A DNA stretch of 30,190 bases from positions 1 to 30,190 of the forward strand of contig JALPXQ010000004.1 in NCBI GenBank assembly GCA_023271515.1, given 5' to 3'. The DNA is from Dehalococcoidia bacterium (GTDB lineage Bacteria > Chloroflexota > Dehalococcoidia > SZUA-161 > SpSt-899). Positions 1-6,336 of this stretch are shown here, piece by piece (position 1 is the stretch's first letter; each line of letters opens with the position of its first letter). The translations under genes and the position numbers were made by a program. Below the pieces are notes generated by a model that was given only the letters and a program-made list of their open reading frames with translations, was not told the origin of the DNA and searched no databases.

Positions 1-38
1 GTACAGGCGCGCACTTTTGCGCACTGGAAAGGTAGCAG

Positions 39-275
39 GTGCCGGCGATGATTGAGCAATGTCCGGGGGCAGCGGATATACGAACACCGACGATAACCCT
101 GAAGAACTGCCCCGAATGTGGTGAAGAGGTAGAGATCTTCTCTAACGAGATGCAGGTAAAATGCAGCAACTGCGGATTTACCATATATAACGATGTAGAG
201 GCCTGCATCCAGTGGTGCAAATACGCCGAGGAATGCGTTGGAGAGGAGCTTTACAAGAAACTGAAAAAGGAGTGA
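39..275 (+). CDS. small zinc-ribbon-like cysteine-rich protein
   Basis: This 78-residue protein carries two CxxC knuckles (CPEC at residues 24-27, CSNC at 42-45), which look like a zinc ribbon. Three further cysteines follow at 56, 60 and 66, so a metal site is likely. There is no signal peptide or membrane segment, so it should be cytoplasmic. A GTG start at 39 has a GGAAAGG ribosome site at good spacing, while the ATG at 48 would be too far from it. The gene ends 7 bases before the ferredoxin-like gene and the two are probably co-transcribed, which suggests a redox or metal-handling role. The function is not recognised; the zinc ribbon is inferred from the motif alone. Confidence 0.7.
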   Translation: MPAMIEQCPGAADIRTPTITLKNCPECGEEVEIFSNEMQVKCSNCGFTIYNDVEACIQWCKYAEECVGEELYKKLKKE

Positions 276-282
276 TGGCGGC

Positions 283-1053
283 ATGGTGAAAACAAAGAGA
301 AAGATCATCAAGATCGACGAGGAAAAGTGCGATGGATGCGGGGTCTGTATTCCCTCATGTCCTGAAGGTGCTCTCCAGATCATTGACGGGAAGGCAAGAA
401 TCGTGAAAGAGAATTTCTGCGACGGACTGGGCGCATGTCTGGGCGACTGTCCCCAGGGTGCACTGACTATCGAGGAAAAGGAAGTTGAAGAGTACGACCA
501 AGAGGGGGTGATTGCCCACATAAGGGAAACATCGCCCGAACTCCTGGAAAGACACTTGACACACCTGAAAGAACATGCTCACGAGCTGCCCCAAGACCAT
601 TCGCATCAGGAAGTATGTTCTTGCCCTTCATTGCAGATAATGGCCTGGGAGCATGGCAGAGGGTCTTCAGACATACCAAAGATTACCTCTGAGCTAAGAC
701 ATTGGCCGATACAGCTTCATCTGGTTCCACCTCATGCCCCATACTTCCAGAATGCGGACTTAGTCTTAGTTGCCGATTGCGTCCCCTTTGCCTATGCTGA
801 TTTCCACCGCGATTTTCTGAAAGACAAGGCGATCGCCATATGCTGTCCCAAACTTGATGATACCAGCACCTACCTGGATAAAATCACCCAGATATTGAGA
901 GATGCCAACGTAAAAAGCTTGAAGGTCCTTCACATGGAAGTGCCCTGCTGCTTCGGCCTGGTTCACACGGCCCAGCAAGCACTAGCCCAAAGTGGAAAAG
1001 ATATCCCCTTCGACAGTGTCGAAATCGGCATAAAGGGTGAAATATCGTCTTAG
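283..1053 (+). CDS. ferredoxin-domain iron-sulfur protein
   Basis: The protein has 256 residues. The N-terminus is a bacterial ferredoxin fold with one complete [4Fe-4S] motif (C16, C19, C22, C26-P). A second motif has C46, C52 and C56-P but Leu49 where the second cysteine would be, so the second cluster is absent, three-iron or unusual. Residues 80-110 are charged and His-rich. The C-terminal ~140 residues form a soluble alpha/beta domain with CC pairs (ICCPK and PCCFG), possible extra metal or redox ligands. It is probably an electron carrier or redox adaptor in the cytoplasm, working with the zinc-ribbon protein upstream or the peroxide-defence genes downstream. The partner is unknown. Confidence 0.85.
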   Translation: MVKTKRKIIKIDEEKCDGCGVCIPSCPEGALQIIDGKARIVKENFCDGLGACLGDCPQGALTIEEKEVEEYDQEGVIAHIRETSPELLERHLTHLKEHAHELPQDHSHQEVCSCPSLQIMAWEHGRGSSDIPKITSELRHWPIQLHLVPPHAPYFQNADLVLVADCVPFAYADFHRDFLKDKAIAICCPKLDDTSTYLDKITQILRDANVKSLKVLHMEVPCCFGLVHTAQQALAQSGKDIPFDSVEIGIKGEISS

Positions 1054-1095
1054 ATGATCGATTCTGGTCTTGGCAACTAGAAGAAGGAGGTGCTT

Positions 1096-1815
1096 ATGCC
1101 AGAAGAATTGAGTGCCGGATGCGCGCGCCCCGCAGGGGGTCCGGTGGGCGAGAACATCGATGCGAGCATGGAGAAAAACAAAGACGTTCGAAAGGAGGAA
1201 ATGAAGATGATACAGGTAGGCAAGAAGGCTCCGGATTTTACAGCTCCAGGATACCATGAGGGAAAGTTCGTTAACGTAAAACTTTCAGACTATCTCGGGA
1301 AATGGGTGATCCTTTGTTTCTATCCCGGTGATTTTACCTTCGTCTGAGCGACGGAGCTTTCAGCAGTTGCTGAAAAGCATTCCGAATTCCAGAAGCTTGG
1401 AGTACAAGTTTTGTCCATGAGCATCGACACTAAGTTTGTGCATAAGATGTGGAATGATCAGGAGCTCTCCAAGATGGTAGAAGGTGGCATCCCCTTCCCG
1501 ATGTTGTCCGATGCCGGCGGAAAAGTGGGGACGCTTTATGGTATCTATGACGAAGATGCCGGCGTTGAGACACGCGGAAGATTCATTATAGACCCCGATG
1601 GAATCGTTCAAGCATATGAAGTGTTGACGCCGCCAGTCGGGAGAAACGTGAGTGAAGCGCTTCGACAGATTCAGGGCTATCAGATGGTGAGGGAGTCAAA
1701 AGGGACTGAAGCTGCTCCTTCAGGTTGGAGGCCGGGCAAGATGACCCTGAAACCAGGGGTAGATCTGGTAGGCAAAGTGTGGACAGTGTGGAAAACGGAA
1801 ATGGCCTTTGATTAG
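1096..1815 (+). CDS. selenocysteine-containing peroxiredoxin (in-frame TGA = Sec)
   Basis: This is an AhpC/Prx-family thioredoxin-fold peroxidase that reduces hydroperoxides. The active-site motif, normally TFVCPTE, reads TFV-TGA-ATE, with the TGA at 1345-1347. The same frame stays open afterwards to the TAG at 1813-1815 and encodes the rest of the fold (SMSID, FPMLSD, GRFIIDPDG), so the TGA is best read as selenocysteine. A hairpin with GU in its apical loop follows immediately. The resolving-cysteine motif VCPANW is replaced by AAPSGW, so it would act as a 1-Sec enzyme. Two starts are plausible: ATG 1096 (GGAGG at 1086-1090; 239 residues, Sec84) and ATG 1207 (GGAGG at 1194-1198; 202 residues, Sec47, the classical position). 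A standard gene caller would split it into two ORFs. Confidence 0.88.
1353..1383 (+). promoter_or_regulatory. bacterial SECIS-like hairpin
   Basis: The hairpin starts 5 bases after the TGA codon. GCTTTCAG pairs with CTGAAAAGC (one bulged A), closed by C-G with apical loop AGTT. GGA/TCC can extend the lower stem around a two-base bulge. The loop contains GU, 18 nt after the TGA, inside the spacing expected of bacterial SECIS elements that recruit SelB. It lies entirely within the coding sequence, as bacterial SECIS must. Confidence 0.75.
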
Positions 1816-1841
1816 GCTCGACTTGCGGTGGTTTCTCGAAA

Positions 1842-2417
1842 ATGAAGATTCTAGGCATCGCCGGCAGCCCTCGGCGTGGCGGCAATACTGATCTATTGCT
1901 GGAGCAGGCGATGGCAGGTGCCGGGGCTACCGGTGGGGAAACCGAAAGCATTGTGCTGTGTGGCCTCAACATCTCTCCTTGCCGGCACTGCGATGGTTGC
2001 CTGGAAGCCGGACGGTGTGTCATCGAGGACGACATGCAATGGATATACACCAGGCTAAGGGAGGCCGATCGGCTCATACTTGCCTCACCGGTGTTCTTTA
2101 TGGGTCTTACTGCTCAGACAAAGACAATGATCGATCGCTGCCAGGCGCTTTGGGCGATGAAATACGTGCTGAAGCAACCGGTGGCACTTAACTCCGATAA
2201 AGAACGCAGGGGACTGTTTATCTCCGTCGGGGGAACCGGTTTCTCCAGGCTGTTCCAACCATCGCTGGCCACCATCAAGAGCTTTTTCACTGTGCTTGAT
2301 ATTGTCCTGGTGGGAGAGGTTGCCTTTTCCCGAATAGATGCGAAGGAAGCCATCAAGGAGCATCCAACTGCTCTCCAAGATGCCTTCGAGGCCGGCAAAG
2401 GGCTGGCATCGGCCTGA
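1842..2417 (+). CDS. iron-sulfur flavoprotein / NADPH-dependent FMN reductase family
   Basis: The 191-residue protein has a flavodoxin-like fold. The N-terminal loop GIAGSPRRGGNT is the FMN-phosphate site. A compact cysteine motif CX2CX2CX5C (C47, C50, C53, C59) matches the Isf family, where it holds a [4Fe-4S] cluster. ASPVFFMGLTAQTK is the family's second FMN-binding loop. Isf proteins move electrons between ferredoxin, FMN and peroxide or oxygen. That suits its place 26 bases after the selenocysteine peroxiredoxin, for which it could be an electron donor (inference). Confidence 0.85.
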   Translation: MKILGIAGSPRRGGNTDLLLEQAMAGAGATGGETESIVLCGLNISPCRHCDGCLEAGRCVIEDDMQWIYTRLREADRLILASPVFFMGLTAQTKTMIDRCQALWAMKYVLKQPVALNSDKERRGLFISVGGTGFSRLFQPSLATIKSFFTVLDIVLVGEVAFSRIDAKEAIKEHPTALQDAFEAGKGLASA

Positions 2418-2487
2418 AGTTCCGAATGGAGATGAATGACCGCATGGTCAAACGCGCGATACGTGATCACGGCTTGAGGGCGATGAA

Positions 2488-3336
2488 ATGAGAAGAGTGT
2501 ATCTGGATAACACCGCCACAACCCCTCTGCATCCCGAGGTAGTGGAAGCGATGCTCCCGTATCTCAGGGATATCTATGGAAACCCCCAATCCATTCACAA
2601 CTGGGGGGATGCCCCGAGGGAGGCGATCGAGGACGCCCGAGCGAAGTTAGCCGATCTCATCGGCAGCCGGCCTGAGGAGATAATCTTCACCGGCAGCGGT
2701 ACGGAGTCCAACAACCTGGCTATCAAGGGCCTGGCACAGGCATACCAGGGGAGGGGAAAACACATCGTTATATCAGCCATCGAGCTTTTCTCGGTGATAC
2801 ACTTGGCCAAAACCATGGAGAAGCGGGGCTTTGCCGCGACCAGCGTTCCGGTAGACGGTTACGGGTTGGTCAAGCTGGACGAACTGGCAAAGAGCATCCG
2901 GGAGGACACCATCGTCGTCTCCATCATGCATGCTAATGGTGAGGTCGGCACCATTCAGAATATCAAGGAAATAGCTAAGCTGTTGAAAGGCAGAGGGATC
3001 GTAGGTCACCCCGATAATCGCCTCCCCGGGAACGCCAGCTTCTGCATCGAGTTTATTGAGGGAGAGGCTATGCTTATGCTACTATCAAGCTGGGGCATTG
3101 CTGCCTCCAGCGGCTCCGCCTGCACCTCAAAGGCGCTCAAGGCTTCCCATGTGCTAACTGCCATGAGGATTCCTCCTGAGATTGCGCAGAGCTCGCTCCT
3201 CTTTACCCTTATGCGGGACAATACCGAGGAAGATATTGAATACGTCCTGGAGACCCTGCCGCCCATCGTTGACCGATTGAGGCAGATGTCGCCTCTTTAC
3301 GCCAAATTTCTCAAGAAGCAGAGGGGAGGGAGATGA
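2488..3336 (+). CDS. NifS/IscS-like cysteine desulfurase with internal deletion (PLP lysine missing)
   Basis: It is a class V aminotransferase-fold protein homologous to cysteine desulfurase but has 282 residues where the family has about 385-400. The N-terminus (YLDNTATTPLHPEV, NPQSIHNWG, TGSGTESNN) and the active-cysteine loop (SSGSACTS, Cys212) are normal. After NIKEIAKLLKGRG (about residue 170) the sequence jumps to GHPDNRLPGN, removing roughly 100 residues, including the TDAVQ aspartate and the SGHK lysine that bind PLP. The PLP-stacking His region, usually EHHAV, reads ELFSV. The reading frame is intact, but desulfurase activity looks impossible. It overlaps by 4 bases a tiny ORF (2432-2491) and is followed one base later by nifU. 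Either it is a pseudo-enzyme helping NifU or a decaying gene. Confidence 0.85.
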   Translation: MRRVYLDNTATTPLHPEVVEAMLPYLRDIYGNPQSIHNWGDAPREAIEDARAKLADLIGSRPEEIIFTGSGTESNNLAIKGLAQAYQGRGKHIVISAIELFSVIHLAKTMEKRGFAATSVPVDGYGLVKLDELAKSIREDTIVVSIMHANGEVGTIQNIKEIAKLLKGRGIVGHPDNRLPGNASFCIEFIEGEAMLMLLSSWGIAASSGSACTSKALKASHVLTAMRIPPEIAQSSLLFTLMRDNTEEDIEYVLETLPPIVDRLRQMSPLYAKFLKKQRGGR

Positions 3337-3337
3337 A

Positions 3338-3751
3338 ATGCCCGTTTACAGCGACAAAGTTATGGACCACTTCATGAATCCCCGCAATGTAGGGGAGATA
3401 GAGGATGCCGACGGGATCGGGGAAGAGGGTAACCCTGTCTGTGGCGATATGATGACCTTCTACATCAAGGTCAATGACAGTCGCCTCAGCGATGTCAAGT
3501 TCAAGACCTTCGGCTGCGGTGCCGCCATCGCGGTCTCCAGCATCGTAAGCGAGATGGCCAGAGGGAAAACCCTGGAGGAGGCCAGAAAAATCACCCCGGC
3601 ACTGGTGGCGGAGGAACTTCAGGGATTGCCCAAGAACAAGCATCACTGTTCCAACCTTGGCGCTCAGGCGCTGAATAAGGCCATTGACGACTACCTCAGT
3701 AAGCAGGGCAAACCGGTGAAAACTAGAAGGGAGGAAAAGAGAAATGGCTGA
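3338..3751 (+). CDS. iscU: Fe-S cluster scaffold protein NifU/IscU (N-terminal domain type)
   Basis: The 137-residue protein has the three cluster-ligand cysteines in their usual contexts: GNPVCGD (C35, with the labile-cluster Asp37), TFGCGAA (C60) and HHCSNLG (C104). It assembles Fe-S clusters in the cytoplasm from sulfur supplied by a cysteine desulfurase. It lies 1 base after the desulfurase-like gene and its stop overlaps the start of the next small gene by 8 bases, so the three are a translationally coupled unit. The C-terminal tail is Lys/Arg-rich (KTRREEKRNG). Confidence 0.93.
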   Translation: MPVYSDKVMDHFMNPRNVGEIEDADGIGEEGNPVCGDMMTFYIKVNDSRLSDVKFKTFGCGAAIAVSSIVSEMARGKTLEEARKITPALVAEELQGLPKNKHHCSNLGAQALNKAIDDYLSKQGKPVKTRREEKRNG

Positions 3752-3923
3752 AGAGCTACAGGAAGGCCGGTGTTCTTGTCCCTACTGCGATGAGGAGATA
3801 TCCCTGGAGACCTCGCCTTTGTGCAAACCATGCCCGGTAGTACCGCGTTATTGCGTCAAGTGCGCGATACCGGTGGCGAGGGAACTCAAGGAATGTCCCC
3901 AATGTGGCCAGCCCCTGGAGTAG
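3744..3923 (+). CDS. small cysteine-rich zinc-ribbon protein (59 aa)
   Basis: This short gene is easily missed. ATG 3744 lies inside the end of nifU (8-base overlap) behind GGAGG (3729-3733). Translation gives 59 residues with ten cysteines arranged as CSCPYC, CKPC, CVKC and CPQCG, which suggests two zinc or Fe-S knuckles. Overlap with nifU and closeness to tusA point to a role in Fe-S or sulfur transfer. No family is recognised. Confidence 0.65.
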   Translation: MAEELQEGRCSCPYCDEEISLETSPLCKPCPVVPRYCVKCAIPVARELKECPQCGQPLE

Positions 3924-3950
3924 CAGAGATCATCGAAAGGAGTTTGCATT

Positions 3951-4148
3951 ATGGTAGATTCAAGCTCGATCGAGCAGGCCCATCGAATTGTGGACTGCAG
4001 CGGTTTGTACTGCCCCGTGCCCATTCTAAACACCAGGCAGGAGATGGACAAACTTGCTATTGGCCAGATACTTGAGGTATGGGCGGATGACCCTGCTGCC
4101 GAGGAGGATCTGAAGGCCTGGGCGAAGCGGTGCCTATCTCATCATTGA
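3951..4148 (+). pseudogene. tusA: TusA/SirA-like sulfurtransferase, C-terminally truncated
   Basis: The first 58 or so residues are a good TusA match: VDCSGLYCPVPILNTRQ with the persulfide-carrying Cys21 in the CPxP motif, then IGQILEVWADDPAAEEDLKAWAKR. After that the family should continue with another ~20 residues (a final beta strand) but the frame ends in CLSHH-stop. The bases right after AWAKR instead encode, in another frame, a piece of FprA. This is a deletion scar that removed the tusA 3' end. ATG 3951 is preceded by GAAAGGAG. Sulfur-relay function is doubtful without the last strand. Confidence 0.75.
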
Positions 4149-4299
4149 TGAGAAAATCGCCCTCATAGACACAGTCAAGGCACCATTCTTCCCTGAGGAC
4201 CAGATATTATTCTCCAGCGACATGTTCGGTCAGCACTTGGCCAGCTCGCAGCGCTTCGATGATGAAGTCGATGAGGGCACTGCGAATCCCAGGAAATAG
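4132..4299 (+). pseudogene. fprA: FprA (A-type flavoprotein) remnant with internal deletions
   Basis: Frame 4132-4299 (stop TAG 4297) reads AYLIIDEKIALIDTVKAPF, a classic early segment of FprA/flavodiiron proteins. It is followed almost at once by ILFSSDMFGQHLASSQRFDD, which lies about 90-100 residues later in intact FprA, in the di-iron domain. The start, the di-iron ligand stretch between these segments and the whole flavodoxin half are missing. It has no start codon of its own and joins the broken tusA. Intact FprA reduces O2 or NO, so the lost gene fits the oxidative-stress neighbourhood. Confidence 0.8.
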
Positions 4300-4320
4300 G
4301 GTGTCATTGAAGAGGACACA

Positions 4321-5439
4321 ATGTTAAAAGCAGGAATTCCACTGGGCAGCTTCCACGGTATCTCGATAAGACTGCATTATTCCTGGTTCATCGTTTTCGC
4401 ACTGGTGACCTTCGCCCTGGCAGCCAACTACTTCCCCATCGCCTATCCACACTGGAGCCTGACGGCACGTGTGGCCGTTGGCCTTGCCACCAGTGTTCTC
4501 TTCTTTGGCTCAGTGCTGGCCCATGAGCTAGCCCACAGCCTGGTAGCCCAGGCGGCAGGGATTCGAGTGCATTCAATCACCCTCTTCATCCTTGGAGGGT
4601 TAGCCCAGATAGCTCAGGAGCCGGGGCGGCCCAATGTTGAGTTTCGCGTGGCTCTGGCGGGGCCCGCCACCAGCCTCGCCCTGGGGGTATTATTCGGTGC
4701 TATTTCGATAGCGGCGGCAGGGATCAGCGAGCCCCTGGTGGCCGCATCCGCCTGGCTTGGATGGATCAACATCGTGCTTGCAGTCTTCAACCTCATCCCC
4801 GGATTTCCACTGGATGGGGGACGTGTTCTACGGTCGATTATCTGGCGGCGAACAGGCAACCTGCGAAGTGCTACTCGAATCGCCTCGGCAATTGGCAGAG
4901 GTGTAGGCTATCTCTTTATCTTCGGCGGGATTTGGATGGTCTTTCAGGGAAACTGGGGGGGATTGTGGATCGCTTTCATCGGCTGGTTTATCCAGAACGC
5001 TGCTGCGGGAAGCTACCACCAGGTGGTTCTTCAAGATATGCTTCAGGGCCATTCTGTTAGTGAGGTGATGATGCGCGATTGCCCCGCGGTTCCTCCGGAG
5101 CTCACCCTGGAGGAATTAGTGGATGACTACATTCTGGGGTCCGGTCGTCGCTGCTTTCCGGTGGTAGAAGGCAACCGGGCATTGGGGCTAATGACTGTAC
5201 ATAACGTCAAGCAGGTGCCGCGTGATCTCTGGCCGACGAGGACACTGGGGGAGGCGATGACGCCCCTGGACAGGCTCAAGTGGGTGGGCCCAGGCGAAGA
5301 CCTTTCCAGTGTGCTACAATTAATGAGCACCGAGGATGTCAACCAGTTGCCCGTGGTAGATGAGGGCAACATCGTTGGCATGGTGGCCCGCGAGAACCTT
5401 CTGGCGTTCATCCATACTCGTGCGGAACTGGGGAAGTAA
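4321..5439 (+). CDS. site-2 protease family (M50) membrane metalloprotease with CBS domains
   Basis: The 372-residue protein is an intramembrane zinc protease. The zinc motif HELAH is at residues 68-72, and the third ligand lies in NLIPGFPLDGGR (LDGGR 164-168). Hydrophobic segments cover roughly 20-40, 52-75, 110-135, 140-165 and 190-225. The last ~130 residues form a CBS pair (VSEVMMRD.., LGEAMTPLDRL..), which in this family is cytoplasmic and binds adenine nucleotides. Members release membrane-anchored regulators; the substrate is not evident here. The length matches SpoIVFB/Rip-like proteins with CBS domains. Its start follows the fprA remnant by 21 bases. Confidence 0.92.
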   Translation: MLKAGIPLGSFHGISIRLHYSWFIVFALVTFALAANYFPIAYPHWSLTARVAVGLATSVLFFGSVLAHELAHSLVAQAAGIRVHSITLFILGGLAQIAQEPGRPNVEFRVALAGPATSLALGVLFGAISIAAAGISEPLVAASAWLGWINIVLAVFNLIPGFPLDGGRVLRSIIWRRTGNLRSATRIASAIGRGVGYLFIFGGIWMVFQGNWGGLWIAFIGWFIQNAAAGSYHQVVLQDMLQGHSVSEVMMRDCPAVPPELTLEELVDDYILGSGRRCFPVVEGNRALGLMTVHNVKQVPRDLWPTRTLGEAMTPLDRLKWVGPGEDLSSVLQLMSTEDVNQLPVVDEGNIVGMVARENLLAFIHTRAELGK

Positions 5440-5453
5440 CCTACAAGGAGGAA

Positions 5454-5519
5454 ATGACCCGTGAGTTTGATTTTTCCAGTGCCCGGCCGGGGACGATTGA
5501 CCCGGACGATGAAGGCTGA
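5454..5519 (+). CDS. possible 21-codon leader ORF
   Basis: An ATG at 5454 sits 2 bases after a perfect AAGGAGG (5445-5451), close to the protease stop. It encodes 21 residues (ending PGTIDPDDEG) before TGA. Downstream, frame 5522-5578 reads YIIGSRGGQSYQIKNKEDN straight into the next gene, so this may be the head of a frameshifted or decayed protein rather than a functional peptide. Confidence 0.25.
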   Translation: MTREFDFSSARPGTIDPDDEG

Positions 5520-5578
5520 GGTATATCATTGGAAGCCGAGGCGGTCAGAGTTACCAGATCAAAAACAAGGAGGACAAC

Positions 5579-5881
5579 ATGAAACTGAAAGCGAAGCTGT
5601 GGGTGAACAAGGTATCCGTAGAGGTGAATCCGTTTGTCGAGCAATTCCTGGCTCGGACTACCCTCGGTGCCGTTGCCTCTCTCAGAGGCGGCGGGAGCGT
5701 ACAAAGCCTGGAGCTTCATCAGCAGAAGGGTGATGTCAAGATCACCGTCAATGGGAATGAACTTCCCCTCACCCCTTTTCCCAGGGACATTATTTGCAGC
5801 ACCTTGATTGGCCTCGTATCTTCGCTGAAGGGGGTAGATGAGGTAGACAATCTGGACATCAGTATTGAGGTAGGTGGATGA
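5579..5881 (+). CDS. conserved-looking small protein of unknown function (100 aa)
   Basis: GGAGG at 5569-5573 with 5-base spacing supports ATG 5579. The 100-residue protein is predicted soluble with alternating beta strands: KLKAKLWVNKVSVEVNPF, then a helix with RTTLGAVASLRGG, strands VQSLELH and DVKITVNG, an amphipathic helix FPRDIICSTLIGLVSSLKG, and a final acidic strand VDNLDISIEVGG. No cysteine cluster or catalytic motif is visible and the family is not recognised. Its stop overlaps the GTG start of the ferritin-like gene, so the two are probably translated together. Confidence 0.65.
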   Translation: MKLKAKLWVNKVSVEVNPFVEQFLARTTLGAVASLRGGGSVQSLELHQQKGDVKITVNGNELPLTPFPRDIICSTLIGLVSSLKGVDEVDNLDISIEVGG

Positions 5882-6269
5882 GAATGCCGAGGCCCGCGAG
5901 CTCTTTCGGCATCTGGGTGAAATGGAACGACAGCACGTTCAGATATTCCGGGACATGCTTGGCGAGGCGGGCAAATATCAGCCTTCAGAGAGCGATACCG
6001 AGGAATACGCCGCCTACCTTAAGGCGCTGGTAGATAGCGCTGTTTTCACCGATGATCTGATCACCAGCGGAATGGTGGCTAATGCAGATAGTGACATTGA
6101 GGCCCTGCAATTGGCGATAGGTGCCGAAAAGGATGCCATACTCTTCTACTACCTGATGAGGGATATAATGCCACCACGAACACATCCGGTAGTTAATAAG
6201 ATAATAGCTGAGGAGAAGCTGCACCTGAGACAACTCTCCGAGGCAAAGAAGAGACTGGCCGCCCTTTAG
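5874..6269 (+). CDS. ferritin-like/rubrerythrin-family protein lacking the first helix
   Basis: GTG 5874 overlaps the upstream stop by 8 bases. The 131 residues contain the second to fourth helices of a ferritin-like four-helix bundle: ELFRHLGEMERQHVQIF with ExxH ligands, GAEKDAILFYYLM with a Glu ligand, and IAEEKLHLRQL with a second ExxH. The usual opening helix, with its Glu ligand and Tyr, is absent and TAG (5871-5873) blocks extension upstream. The di-iron site is therefore missing one carboxylate. It may be a truncated remnant, or a second polypeptide could supply the helix. Intact relatives take part in peroxide and iron handling. Confidence 0.75.
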   Translation: MDENAEARELFRHLGEMERQHVQIFRDMLGEAGKYQPSESDTEEYAAYLKALVDSAVFTDDLITSGMVANADSDIEALQLAIGAEKDAILFYYLMRDIMPPRTHPVVNKIIAEEKLHLRQLSEAKKRLAAL

Positions 6270-6278
6270 TCAGGAACT

Positions 6279-6307
6279 TTGAACCTGGTGGTTACTACTG
6301 TTATAAT
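6279..6307 (+). promoter_or_regulatory. sigma70-type promoter of tig
   Basis: TTGAAC at 6279-6284 and a perfect TATAAT at 6302-6307 are separated by exactly 17 bases. The trigger factor TTG start follows at 6337 behind AGGAGG (6324-6329). This is the strongest promoter match upstream of any + strand gene here. Confidence 0.8.
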
Positions 6308-6336
6308 ATATAATACCAGGTCCAGGAGGTAGAGAA

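Noticed and set aside
1345..1347. Premature stop making the peroxiredoxin a pseudogene
   Set aside because: The TGA sits exactly at the catalytic Cys codon, the frame is otherwise perfect, and a SECIS-like hairpin follows; selenocysteine explains all three.
1586..2077. 163-codon - strand ORF over the peroxiredoxin/Isf genes
   Set aside because: It overlaps two well-supported + strand genes and has no protein-like pattern.
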